Shown: in pieces, positions 22,797-30,983 of the stretch | Layout of the letters: each line of letters begins with the position of its first letter | How positions within the stretch are numbered: position 1 is the first letter of the stretch | Assembly (NCBI GenBank): GCA_028876395.1 | Contig: JAGWRX010000166.1 | Location: 1-32,506, forward strand | Length of the DNA: 32,506 bases | Origin: Acidobacteriota bacterium | GTDB lineage: Bacteria > Acidobacteriota > Terriglobia > Terriglobales > Acidobacteriaceae | Reading direction: 5' to 3' | Translations under genes and position numbers: made by a program | The notes under the pieces: model-generated | What the model was told of the DNA's origin: nothing | What the model saw: only the letters and a program-made list of their open reading frames with translations | Database searches by the model: none

Positions 22797-24749
22797 CTAA
22801 GCGAGCGCTGTCAGGCGCGCGACGGTGAGGACGGTGATGTCGTCCTCCTGGCCGAAGGTCTGCGCGGCGGAGGCGAGGGCTGCGGCGGCCATGCCTTGTT
22901 CTAGCAACTCTGCGATGCGGTCGAAGCCGAAGAGATGACCCTCAGCGTCCTGTGCTTCCGCCACGCCGTCGGTCATGAGCATCAGGGAATCCCCCTGGGC
23001 GAACTTGAAGTTGAGGACGGGGAAGTCGATTCCTGGGACTGCGCCGAGCGGGAGCGCTCCCTCGATGGGCAGTTCCTGCCCGTTGAGGTACGGCGGCAGA
23101 TGCCCGGCGTTGGCCAGTGCCGCGGCGCCGTCCTTCTCGATGCGCAAGGCGAGGCATGTGGCGAGGCCGCGCCCGAGCATGCGCTCATTGAGCAGGGCGA
23201 TGATTTTTCCGGGATCGGTGGTGAATGACGCGGCGGTGCGAATGGCGCCGACGATGAGGGTGGCGAGCATGCCGGCTTCCATTCCTTTGCCGGCGACATC
23301 GCCCACCACGATCAGTGCACTGCCGTCGGTGGTGTTGGGAAGCACCTGAAAGAAATCGCCGCCGACCTCGCGCGCGGGGCGGTACTCGCTTTCGATGGCG
23401 AGGCCCGGCGTTTGCGGCAGGTGCACGGGAATCAGGAACTGCTGTACGTTGCGCGCGGCCAGAACTTCGCTGGCGAAGCGCTCCTCCTGGCTGCGCGTTC
23501 GCGTGAAGCGGTGGATCAGGATGGCGAGCATGGCGAGCAGGAAGAGGCCGTTGGCAGCGGCCAGAAGCTCAACCGGGACGGGATGCTCGAAGAGGAGGGC
23601 GTGGTAGCCGAGCGTGTGCTGCAAGCCCAGATTTGCCAGAAGGTCCGCGCCCTGCTGAAAGACGAGCGCGGCCTTTTGCATGACGACGGGAGCGATGAGG
23701 AGGCGTGCGTCGAGGAAATTCTGGCGGGCGCGGGTGAAGAGCAGCGAGAGCATCCACACGTAGAGCGGGAGCATCATCGAATCGCGGGCCATGCGGAATC
23801 CGGCGATGTGCGGATTGCTGAAAAATGGTTGAACAAAGTTCAAAACCAGGGTAAGAGACAGGCCGATGACGGCTGCCAAATAGAGCGGCGTGCGCTTGCC
23901 CTTGAGGAGGGTGCGATAGAAGGCGATCTCCGCCAGGCCAACGCAGGATTCGCCCAGCGATTCGACCACCTTTGTAGCCACCATCGTTGGCAAGGGGTGA
24001 AGGCTCATGAACAGTGTGCCGGATTCCGAGCCAATGGCAAACAGCATGATCAGGCTGAACCAGAGGTACTCGCGCTCGGAGCGCCGCATGGCGAAGAGAA
24101 ACAAAGCGCAGAGCCCGGCCAGTGTTTGAAACGCAATCAGCATGCCCGTGCCGGCGAGACCCCACTGCAGCACGGCGCGCCATAAGGCCTGCTGCTGTTG
24201 GATTAGAGCAGTGCTGCCGATGAGGGCGCCGCCCTCTGCGGGGCCGCCAGGGTTATACATTGTCCAACCGGGCCACTGCCACACACGGATCGCGATGGTC
24301 ACTTTGTCTCGATGGGTGCTCGCGAGGGGTATTGAATAATAGCCCCGAAAGCGCCCGCCCCCTGCGTAAGCGGGCCCTGACGGCATCTTGCCGTACGTGC
24401 CGATCAACGCTCCGTCGGCATATACCTCATAGTTCGTAATAATATGTGGCAGCGCCAACGAGAGCTGTTCTGGATCTGAGGGAAGCTCGACGCTGAACCG
24501 GTACCACGCCATGCCGGTGTAGTCCGGATAGCCCTGCGCGGTCCAGCTCTGGTCGGAGCGGAGCAGGGGCCATGCAGAGTCGTCAAAGTTGGGGTCGGCC
24601 CAGGCGGGGTTGTCTCCGGTGTGAAAGCGCCAGAGGCCATCGAGGGAGGTTACCGGCTCGCGCTGCGTTTGCAGGCTGAAGGTCTGGGCGCGGAGGCCTG
24701 TGCAGGCGGGGAGGACGAGCGAGAGTGCCAGCAAGGCTGCCGTTTTCAT
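22797..24749 (-). CDS. Membrane-anchored SpoIIE/PP2C-family serine phosphatase with extracytoplasmic sensor domain (second copy)
   Basis: Predicted sensor phosphatase of 650 aa. The N-terminal signal sequence carries a lipobox-like LVLPAC; whether it is lipidated is open. An extracytoplasmic beta-rich domain follows (about 30-195; DGLWRFHTGDNPAWADPNFD resembles galactose-binding folds), then seven or so membrane helices (about 205-415), a short linker helix, and a cytosolic PP2C/SpoIIE phosphatase (about 430-648). The metal-binding aspartates are all present: EVGGDF (D465), VGDVAGKG, LMTDGVAEA and GQEDDITVLTV. Such phosphatases usually dephosphorylate STAS anti-anti-sigma factors; none is in the window. 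The frame is open to 24818, but the ATG at 24749 overlaps the upstream paralogue's stop by 4 bp (ATGA), so coupling is likely. It converges with priA at 18 bp. Confidence 0.88.
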   Translation of the reverse strand: MKTAALLALSLVLPACTGLRAQTFSLQTQREPVTSLDGLWRFHTGDNPAWADPNFDDSAWPLLRSDQSWTAQGYPDYTGMAWYRFSVELPSDPEQLSLALPHIITNYEVYADGALIGTYGKMPSGPAYAGGGRFRGYYSIPLASTHRDKVTIAIRVWQWPGWTMYNPGGPAEGGALIGSTALIQQQQALWRAVLQWGLAGTGMLIAFQTLAGLCALFLFAMRRSEREYLWFSLIMLFAIGSESGTLFMSLHPLPTMVATKVVESLGESCVGLAEIAFYRTLLKGKRTPLYLAAVIGLSLTLVLNFVQPFFSNPHIAGFRMARDSMMLPLYVWMLSLLFTRARQNFLDARLLIAPVVMQKAALVFQQGADLLANLGLQHTLGYHALLFEHPVPVELLAAANGLFLLAMLAILIHRFTRTRSQEERFASEVLAARNVQQFLIPVHLPQTPGLAIESEYRPAREVGGDFFQVLPNTTDGSALIVVGDVAGKGMEAGMLATLIVGAIRTAASFTTDPGKIIALLNERMLGRGLATCLALRIEKDGAAALANAGHLPPYLNGQELPIEGALPLGAVPGIDFPVLNFKFAQGDSLMLMTDGVAEAQDAEGHLFGFDRIAELLEQGMAAAALASAAQTFGQEDDITVLTVARLTALA

Positions 24750-26680
24750 GCAGTGACCTCGTTCAGACTGAATGTTGGCGCGACGGTGAGGACGGTGATG
24801 TCGTCTTCCTGGCCCCATTGCTGGGCGGCTTGGGCGATGGCGGCGGCGGGTTTGACGGTGAGCGCGGCCATGCGGTCGAAGCCGAGGAGTTCGCCCTGGG
24901 CGTTGCGGGCTTCGACGACGCCGTCGGAGAGGAAGGTGAGGGCGGAGCTGGCCTGGATTTCGGCCTCGGCGTAGGCGGCGTGGGGACTGATGCCGAGCGG
25001 GAGGCCGTTTTCGAGTGGCAGCTCGCGGCCGTCGAGGTAGGGAGGGATGTGTCCGGCGTTGGCGAGCAGGACGCTGCCACTGGGATGGAAGCGGGCACAG
25101 CAGGCGGTGATGAATCCGCCATTGGTGCGGCCGAGGACGGCCTGGTTGAGATAGGCGAGGAGCGCGGCCGGGTTGCGGTGAGTTTCATTGGCGAGGCTGC
25201 CGAGGATGAGAGCGACCAGCATGGCGGCATCGAGGCCCTTGCCACTGACGTCGCCGACGATGACGAGAAGGGAGCCGTCTTCGAGAGGGACGGTGCGGTA
25301 GAAGTCGCCGCCGACCTCACGGGCTGGGCGGTAGACGGCATCGACGGTGAAGCCCGGGGGATTTTCGGTGTGGGCGGCGAGCAACTGCTGCTGCATGCGG
25401 CGGGCCGCGGCGAGATCCTGATCCATGGCGGCCTGGCGGGCCTGCTCGTCGCGGTAGCGCAGGTAGAGGACGAGCAGCGTGACGAAGATGAAAATCACGA
25501 GGGGCACGCTGCGGACGTCGACTTGAAAGGGCCCGGCAGTAAAAACCAGCCCGGGCAGATGAAACCGGAGGGCGACTGTTCCCCAGGCCCACCCTGCCGC
25601 ACTCAGCAGCAGACAGAATGCGATGGCGAACGAACCCCGGCTACGATCCTTCAAAAAACCCCACGCTGCAATAAGAATGAAGGGCCATGTACCGAAATTG
25701 ACCCAGTCTCTCCATATCAACATCGCGGCATATGATTGTGCCGCCAGGCCGTAAGCGGCCGTCGACGCGGTGATAACGGACAGAGATGCTCCGAGTTTGA
25801 GGATTTTGCGATACCGCGGGCAGAGGGTGGCCAGGAAGAGTAACTGGAACGCGTCGGACATCGTTGCCAGGAAGAAAACAAGTCCCGGACCCCAGGATGG
25901 ACCCATCACGGAATCACTGGTTGCCAATGGGATGGCAATCAGGGGCGGCACGCCCCAAAGCGCGCAATAGACCCCGAGGTAGAAGTATTCCAGCCTGCGC
26001 CGCTGGACGCTGTAAAGGACGAAGCTGATTGCGGCGGCAAACAGGAAGAGGAGATAGTCCAGGCCCCATGGCAGCTCCCCGATTGCGCCGGCGGCGGGAT
26101 GAAGACGTTCCCGCTCTTCGATCAAGGCCTTCGACCCAATCTCCGGGGCATGTTCATGCGACATATAGCCCGACATGCCGAATGTCACCCAGAAAAGCCC
26201 AGCCCCGCCTTTCCAGCGGCGAATGGCGATGTGTCCGACAGGCCCTTTGAGCAGTCCCGGAGGAATGGGAAAGGTAAGATGCCGCGGGAATGGTCCGCGC
26301 GGGTCTGGTTCCCAGTGGCCCAGGCGTCCCACCCGTGCGCCATCGATATACACGTCGTAGACCTCATCGAGAGGGCCCATTCCGACGGCCAGTTCCTGCC
26401 CCGCGAAGTCGGGAGGAACCTGAAATGTTGCCCGATACCAGTGCGTACCGGTGTTGGAGGCTTCCGGTTCGTTCAACTGACGAAAGCCGATGGTTGCCCA
26501 CTGGGAGTCGTCGAAGTCAGGCGCGGCCCAGGCGGGATTGTCGCCCGCATGGACGCGCCAGTTGGTGACGGCAACGATTTCCTGCTGGGCGGTTGCGGGG
26601 AGCGCGAAGAGCAACAGGAGGATGCAGGGAACGAGGCGGAGGGGACGCACGACGCAACTCGGCTTGCGGTGAACGCGCAA
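24746..26680 (-). CDS. Membrane-anchored SpoIIE/PP2C-family serine phosphatase with extracytoplasmic sensor domain (first copy)
   Basis: Paralogue of the next gene with the same layout, 644 aa: signal peptide (about 1-31, ending ATAQQ), beta-rich extracytoplasmic domain (about 35-190) with NWRVHAGDNPAWAAPDFDD, seven predicted membrane helices (about 200-415), a coiled linker (YRDEQARQAAMDQDLAAARRMQQQ) and a SpoIIE phosphatase (about 430-635). Metal ligands are intact: EVGGDF (D459), VGDVSGKG, FLSDGVVEA and GQEDDITVLTV. The start is a TTG at 26680 with an excellent GGAGGT seven bases upstream. It follows the HU-like gene by 104 bp on the same strand and may share its transcript. The sensed signal and the phosphoprotein partner are unknown. 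Confidence 0.88.
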   Translation of the reverse strand: MRVHRKPSCVVRPLRLVPCILLLLFALPATAQQEIVAVTNWRVHAGDNPAWAAPDFDDSQWATIGFRQLNEPEASNTGTHWYRATFQVPPDFAGQELAVGMGPLDEVYDVYIDGARVGRLGHWEPDPRGPFPRHLTFPIPPGLLKGPVGHIAIRRWKGGAGLFWVTFGMSGYMSHEHAPEIGSKALIEERERLHPAAGAIGELPWGLDYLLFLFAAAISFVLYSVQRRRLEYFYLGVYCALWGVPPLIAIPLATSDSVMGPSWGPGLVFFLATMSDAFQLLFLATLCPRYRKILKLGASLSVITASTAAYGLAAQSYAAMLIWRDWVNFGTWPFILIAAWGFLKDRSRGSFAIAFCLLLSAAGWAWGTVALRFHLPGLVFTAGPFQVDVRSVPLVIFIFVTLLVLYLRYRDEQARQAAMDQDLAAARRMQQQLLAAHTENPPGFTVDAVYRPAREVGGDFYRTVPLEDGSLLVIVGDVSGKGLDAAMLVALILGSLANETHRNPAALLAYLNQAVLGRTNGGFITACCARFHPSGSVLLANAGHIPPYLDGRELPLENGLPLGISPHAAYAEAEIQASSALTFLSDGVVEARNAQGELLGFDRMAALTVKPAAAIAQAAQQWGQEDDITVLTVAPTFSLNEVTA

Positions 26681-26784
26681 GGATCGACCTCCAACGCAAC
26701 GTTCTTGCAGCCAGTCCTGCTCAAGGGGGGAAGTGCAGGGGACAGGCTTCGCCCGGGATCATGCTCGGGGAACGAGCGACCGCG

Positions 26785-27075
26785 CTATTTGCCGGGAGCG
26801 CTGCCGGTTTCCAGGGTGTGCAGCTCTTTGCCGGGTTTGAAGCGTACGGCTTTTCCTGGGGTGATGCTCACTTCAGTGCCGGTGCGGGGGTTGCGGCCGA
26901 TACCGGTTTTGCGCGCGCGGACGCTGAAGACACCGAAGCCGCGCAACTCGATGCGCTCGCCTGCGGCCAAAGCCTGCTTGAGGCCCTCAAAAACCGTATC
27001 CACCGCGGCCTCGGCCTTGGTGCGGGGCAGGCCCGTGCGCTCAATCACATGATGAACAATATCCTGCTTGATCAA
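26785..27075 (-). CDS. HU/IHF-family histone-like DNA-binding protein
   Basis: Small nucleoid protein (96 aa) that binds and bends DNA as a dimer. After the N-terminal helices (MIKQDIVHHVIERTGLPRTK, AAVDTVFEGLKQALAAGERI) comes the family core ELRGFGVFSVRARK, the DNA-intercalating arm GRNPRTGTEVSITPGKAVRF (the conserved RNP with its proline), then FKPGKEL. It is closer in look to IHF/HU-beta types than to a specific subunit, so I give no symbol. The frame is open to 27216, but the TTG at 27075 has AGGTGA five bases upstream and matches the usual HU N-terminus. An inverted repeat lies 34-63 bp upstream. Confidence 0.92.
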   Translation of the reverse strand: MIKQDIVHHVIERTGLPRTKAEAAVDTVFEGLKQALAAGERIELRGFGVFSVRARKTGIGRNPRTGTEVSITPGKAVRFKPGKELHTLETGSAPGK

Positions 27076-27108
27076 TGCGGTCACCTCGCTGGCGCAACTG
27101 GATTTGAC

Positions 27109-27138
27109 TGTACCACGGTCTACCGGATTGATGGTACA
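27109..27138. promoter_or_regulatory. Inverted repeat upstream of the HU-like gene
   Basis: TGTACCA (27109-27115) and TGGTACA (27132-27138) form a perfect inverted pair with a 16-bp gap, giving a centre-to-centre spacing of 23 bp, about two helical turns. The position suits an operator for the minus-strand gene. No regulator is identified. Confidence 0.35.
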
Positions 27139-27265
27139 GAATTTGCACCGATTTTGGAACCCCGGCCTGTGGAGGAATGGGACTTTTCCGATGCGGCAAC
27201 GGCAAGCTGCGTTCACGCGGCGGGGAGGGATGGATGTTCCGGGGGACGGCAGGGAAGATACGTGG

Positions 27266-27294
27266 TTGTCATCTGCAGGCGCGTTTCGTAAGAT
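27266..27294 (+). promoter_or_regulatory. Putative sigma70 promoter of dcd
   Basis: TTGTCA (27266-27271) and TAAGAT (27289-27294) are separated by exactly 17 bp, five of six and four of six consensus matches. The dcd start lies 71 bp downstream, leaving a leader of about 65 nt. Confidence 0.55.
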
Positions 27295-27365
27295 GAATCC
27301 TTCAAGCGGCCATTGGAGCCAGCTGGTTTTTGCCGGGTGATTTTCGAGTCCGGCACAGGAGAGGC

Positions 27366-27920
27366 ATGTCGATTCAGAGTGACCGTTGGATCAGGGAACA
27401 AGCCCTGCAACACCAGATGATTGAGCCGTTCAGCGAAAAACAGGTGCGCGAGGGCGTCATCTCATACGGGCTTTCATCCTATGGCTACGACCTGAGGGTT
27501 TCAGACGAGTTCAAGATTTTTACCAACGTGAACAGCGCGATTATCGATCCGAAGGCCTTTGACGAGCGGTCGTTTGTGTCGGTGCAGGCCGAGTCGGTGA
27601 TTATTCCGCCCAATTCGTTCGCGCTGGCGCGTTCAGTGGAGTATTTTCGTATTCCGAGGGATGTGTTGACGATCTGCGTAGGGAAATCAACCTATGCGCG
27701 CTGCGGGATTATCGTGAATGTGACGCCTTTCGAGCCGGAGTGGGAGGGATTTGTAACGCTTGAAATCTCGAATACCACGCCTTTGCCGGCCCGGGTTTAC
27801 GCCAATGAAGGACTCTGCCAGATTTTGTTCTTCCGCTCGAACGAGCCGTGCGAGACGAGCTATGCCGATCGCAAGGGCAAGTATCAGAAGCAGCAGGGAA
27901 TTGTCCTTCCCAAACTCTAG
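27366..27920 (+). CDS. dcd: dCTP deaminase
   Basis: Cytosolic nucleotide enzyme that deaminates dCTP to dUTP, the precursor route to dTMP. The 184-aa protein has [17 protein letters not shown] near residue 33, the active-site stretch [10 protein letters not shown] with S108 and R112, and TLEISN with E133, corresponding to S111, R115 and E138 of the E. coli enzyme. The C-terminal [15 protein letters not shown] is the usual lid. An in-frame TTG-type extension to 27330 exists, but the ATG at 27366 has AGGAG at suitable spacing and was chosen. Whether it also has dUTPase activity, as in the archaeal bifunctional form, cannot be settled by eye. A sigma70-like promoter precedes it. Confidence 0.94.
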   Translation: MSIQSDRWIREQALQHQMIEPFSEKQVREGVISYGLSSYGYDLRVSDEFKIFTNVNSAIIDPKAFDERSFVSVQAESVIIPPNSFALARSVEYFRIPRDVLTICVGKSTYARCGIIVNVTPFEPEWEGFVTLEISNTTPLPARVYANEGLCQILFFRSNEPCETSYADRKGKYQKQQGIVLPKL

Positions 27921-28045
27921 TAGTGAAGCAAGGTGCTTTGTCGCGTGACTCATCGGGTGTGTGTCTCCTGCGGCCTCCCCCGCCGCAGGATGGGCGCAGA
28001 AAGCGTCTCCGGATGAATCACTTTCGCCTCAAGCAGGGAGTCGAA

Positions 28046-28735
28046 ATGCCCTCTACTCAAACTCCGGGTGCCATCCGGGTCGGCCTGATTGCCGGCGAGC
28101 CATTGCGCATGGAAGGTCTGAACAGCATCTTCGAGCGGCAGCCGGAGCCGGGGCAGGTGGCGCTGCGCCCCGTGACGGGAGCACTGGAAGAACTGCTGGC
28201 GGATGCGACGATCGAGTACCTGGTGGTGGATCTGAATTCTTCGTCCGGGCGGCTGGAGTCGCTGAAGGAGATTCGGCGAACGCGGCCTACCATCCGGCTG
28301 ATCGTGATTGGCCCGGAGGGCAACGACCAGCTTGTCATGGACGCGATCATTGCCGGCGCACGGGCGTTTCTGGATTTGACGGCGGGACCGCGCGTGGTGC
28401 GGGAGGCGATCGAGGTGGTTGTTTCAGGGTCGATCTGGGCCCCGCGGCGGCTGCTCTCGCTGCTGATCGACCGGCTGCTGGCGAATTACGACGGCAGTCC
28501 AAGCAAGAGCTCCCTCTACCTGACGACCCGCGAACGTCAGGTGCTGGACCTTATCCTGCTGGCGCGCTCGAACAAGGAAATCGCGCAGGAACTGGGCATC
28601 GAGGAGCGTACCGTAAAGGCTCATGTGGGCAAGCTGATGCGCAAGACCGGCGCGGAAAACAGGATTGAGTTGTCCCTGCGCGCGCTGAACGGATCACTGC
28701 TTTCGAGAGCCGGTGCAGCGCCTTCCGCGAGTTGA
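28046..28735 (+). CDS. NarL/LuxR-type response regulator with degenerate receiver domain
   Basis: Transcription regulator of 229 aa. The receiver-like domain (about 10-130) keeps the phospho-acceptor position D62 (YLVVDLNSSSG), but the usual acidic pair after beta-1 is G17-E18 (LIAGEPLRMEGL) and the conserved lysine of beta-5 is replaced (ARAFLDLT, L111). It may therefore not be phosphorylated in the normal way. A LuxR-type helix-turn-helix follows (157-215; LTTRERQVLDLILLARSNKE, IAQELGIEERTVKAHVGKLM). The ATG at 28046 has AGGGAG five bases upstream; a possible ATG at 28013 has none. No histidine kinase is adjacent, so it is an orphan. It follows dcd by 125 bp. Confidence 0.88.
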   Translation: MPSTQTPGAIRVGLIAGEPLRMEGLNSIFERQPEPGQVALRPVTGALEELLADATIEYLVVDLNSSSGRLESLKEIRRTRPTIRLIVIGPEGNDQLVMDAIIAGARAFLDLTAGPRVVREAIEVVVSGSIWAPRRLLSLLIDRLLANYDGSPSKSSLYLTTRERQVLDLILLARSNKEIAQELGIEERTVKAHVGKLMRKTGAENRIELSLRALNGSLLSRAGAAPSAS

Positions 28736-29236
28736 TGTCCGCAAAGCGGAATGCGTGCGAAAGCCTTTATAGAGAGCACCTTGAAGCGTAACTGAAAGTC
28801 TTACTCCTTTCGTACTCTTGTCCATGAGGGCTGCAACCTAGACACTCCAATCAAGAAACAACGCAGATCTGGGGAAAGGGGTTCCCAGGCAGCATGAGTT
28901 TCATGAAGCCCGGGAACCCCTCTTTTTTGTTTGCGCCGCCAGGCACCCCTGTACTGTTTTCCTTGTGTTCCAGCCCACCTCCGCATTAATCTGCGCATCT
29001 AACTTTAAGACGGCAAACTTGTCTGCGATGAGGCATGGTGCTGTGGCAAGCGCCTGATTGCGGGCAATTTATTTTCGCGGCAGCTGTATGGCCGCTGCAT
29101 GCCCGGTGACGCGCATCCAAGGACTGGGTGTGTGGGTTTGTGATTCCCCCGGACGTGACTTTGTAAGGAACGAACCGTCTTTTGTTCAGAGAACCCCAAA
29201 CCGCCGATAACGGCGCGGACTTGAAAGGATTCACGA
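28736..29236. other. Gene-free stretch between the LuxR-type gene and the SYLF gene
   Basis: The 501-bp gap holds a small TCCGC/GCGGA hairpin right after the LuxR-type stop, a strong plus-strand terminator 142 bp downstream of it, and about 300 bp of leader or promoter region for the SYLF gene in which I recognise no clear promoter. A minus-strand 65-codon frame across the terminator is not credible. Confidence 0.6.
28877..28928 (+). terminator. Rho-independent terminator with long stem
   Basis: AGGGGTTCCC (28877-28886) pairs perfectly with GGGAACCCCT (28912-28921), then C and six T (28923-28928). The interior contains further pairing (GGC/GCC and CATGA/TCATG), so the full hairpin is tall. 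It would end the LuxR-type transcript or an independent small RNA. Confidence 0.85.
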
Positions 29237-29926
29237 ATGAAGAGAGCCATTGCTTCGATTTCCCTCTGTTTTGTGCTTACGTGTTCTGCGTTCGCAGCAT
29301 CTTCGAAGCAGGATTTGCAGGCGCGCGTTGATGCGGCCAAAACCGTCCTTGAACAGATCATGGCTGCCCAGGACCGGAGCATCCCGATGAACATTCTTCA
29401 ATCGGCGACGTGCGTGGCGGTTGTGCCGGGCATGCTGAAGGGTGCGTTCATCTTCGGCGGCCAGTATGGGCAGGGCGTTGTAACCTGCCGCACAGGTCAC
29501 GGCTGGAGCGCACCGGTGTTCATCCGCATGGCCGGCGGCTCGTTCGGCTTCCAGATCGGCGGTCAGTCGACTGACCTGGTGCTGGTGGCGGTGAACGACA
29601 AGGGCTTTCAGGACCTGCTGAAGAGCAAGTTCAAGATTGGCGGGGATGCTTCAGCGGCGGCGGGCCCGGTGGGCCGCACAGGGCAGGCCTCCACCGACTG
29701 GAAGATGAATGCGGAACTGCTGAGCTACTCGCGCAACAAGGGACTGTTTGCGGGCATTGATCTGGATGGAACCAGCGTGAGCCAGAACATGGATGATACT
29801 CAGACCTATTTCGGTGCTTCGCACACCTTCGAGTCCATCCTGAAAGGGGACGTCGCCGTTCCCGCAGGTGCAGTGCCGTTTGTCAAGAGCGTGGCCCAGT
29901 ACTTTGTCGAGGCCAAGAAGAAGTAA
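29237..29926 (+). CDS. Secreted SYLF/Ysc84-domain lipid-binding protein
   Basis: Predicted exported protein of 229 aa with a signal peptide (MKRAIASISLCFVLTCSAFA, cut near 20). The SYLF domain follows: IPMNILQSATCVAVVPGMLKGAFIFGG, QYGQGVVTCRTG, GWSAPVFIRMAGGSFGFQIGGQSTDLVLVAVN, then DWKMNAELLSYSRNKGLFAGIDLDGTSV. SYLF proteins bind phosphoinositides in eukaryotes; bacterial members are exported and poorly understood, possibly envelope-lipid associated. AAAGGA about 8 bases before the ATG acts as ribosome-binding site. It stands alone, bounded by terminators on both sides, upstream of lipid A genes. Confidence 0.9.
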   Translation: MKRAIASISLCFVLTCSAFAASSKQDLQARVDAAKTVLEQIMAAQDRSIPMNILQSATCVAVVPGMLKGAFIFGGQYGQGVVTCRTGHGWSAPVFIRMAGGSFGFQIGGQSTDLVLVAVNDKGFQDLLKSKFKIGGDASAAAGPVGRTGQASTDWKMNAELLSYSRNKGLFAGIDLDGTSVSQNMDDTQTYFGASHTFESILKGDVAVPAGAVPFVKSVAQYFVEAKKK

Positions 29927-29955
29927 GAAAACGCATTTTGCATTTTGAGTGTCCG

Positions 29956-29984
29956 GGCGGCCCTTCAGCGGGCCGCCTTTTTTT
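29956..29984 (+). terminator. Rho-independent terminator of the SYLF gene
   Basis: GGCGGCCC (29956-29963) pairs perfectly with GGGCCGCC (29970-29977) around a 6-base loop, followed by seven T (29978-29984). It lies 30 bp after the SYLF stop. Confidence 0.9.
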
Positions 29985-30074
29985 GCGGGTGCAGTCTTCG
30001 TCGTTCCTTGACTGGTAAGCCGTCAAAGGCACAACGAGGCCTGCCATGCCATACACTTGTCTTTGCCTTCTACG

Positions 30075-30974
30075 ATGCGGGAAAAGATTGAGTACTGGCT
30101 GGTGGTGGCGGTGGCGCGCGCTTTGGGGCGCATGCCGCGCGGACTGGCGCGCGTGCCGGCCGGCGGGTTGGCCTGGGCTGTGTACCTGGCGCTTGGCCGG
30201 CTGAGGCGTGTGGGCGCGCGCAACCTGGAACTGGCTCTGCCGGAGATTTCCGCCGGCGAAAGGGAGCGCATTCTGCGGGGCGTCTACCGGCATCTGGGCT
30301 GGCAGCTGGTGGAGTTCTGCCGGATGCGCCGCTACACGGCGGAGAACACCCGGCAGTGGATTCGCACCGAAGGGCTGGAGCATTACCTTCAGGCGCGGAG
30401 CCGCGGCAAGGGTGTGCTGGTGCTGACGGGGCACCTGGGCGCGTGGGAGTTGTCGAGCTTTTATCACTCACTGATGGGCTACCCGATGGGCATGGTCATC
30501 CGGCGGCTGGACAACCGGCCTCTGGATGAGTTCGTCAACGGCATCCGCTGCATGCACGGCAATCGTGTGCTGCACAAGGACGACTTTGCGCGCGGGCTGC
30601 TGAAGGCGATGCATGCGGGCGACACGGTTGGCATCCTGATGGACACGAACATGACGCCGCCGCAGGGTGTTTTTGTGGACTTTTTTGGACGCAAGGCGTG
30701 CACCGGATCGGGGTTGGCGCGGGTGGCGCTGAAGACCGGTGCGGCGGTGCTGCCGGGATTCATGCTGTGGGAGCCGGGCGAGCGGCGGTACGTGCTGCAC
30801 TTTGGGCCGGAGTTGAACTTTACACGGACGGGAAACACGGAGGCGGATATTGTAGCGGCGACGCAGCAGTGCAACGACGTGCTGGAAGCGTGGATTCGAC
30901 GCTATCCTGATCAATGGCTGTGGATTCATCGCCGGTGGAAGACGCGCCCGCCAGGCGAGGCGGGACTGTATTGA
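30075..30974 (+). CDS. LpxL/HtrB-type lysophospholipid/lipid A acyltransferase
   Basis: Inner-membrane acyltransferase of 299 aa that likely adds a secondary acyl chain to a lipid A precursor. It has an N-terminal hydrophobic helix (about 8-45), the catalytic H-X4-E motif in TGHLGAWE (H120, E125), a DTNMTPPQGVFVDFFGRKA block and the closing WLWIHRRWKTRP that is characteristic of the LpxL/LpxM/HtrB family. The exact acyl position is unknown. A TTG at 30057 would extend it by six residues; the ATG at 30075 was preferred although neither has a clear ribosome-binding site. lpxD begins 9 bp after its stop, supporting a lipid A role. Confidence 0.9.
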   Translation: MREKIEYWLVVAVARALGRMPRGLARVPAGGLAWAVYLALGRLRRVGARNLELALPEISAGERERILRGVYRHLGWQLVEFCRMRRYTAENTRQWIRTEGLEHYLQARSRGKGVLVLTGHLGAWELSSFYHSLMGYPMGMVIRRLDNRPLDEFVNGIRCMHGNRVLHKDDFARGLLKAMHAGDTVGILMDTNMTPPQGVFVDFFGRKACTGSGLARVALKTGAAVLPGFMLWEPGERRYVLHFGPELNFTRTGNTEADIVAATQQCNDVLEAWIRRYPDQWLWIHRRWKTRPPGEAGLY

Positions 30975-30983
30975 GGTGAACGG

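Noticed and set aside
28801-28998. Minus-strand frame of 65 codons
   Set aside because: It spans a strong plus-strand terminator, has no ribosome-binding site and no recognisable features.
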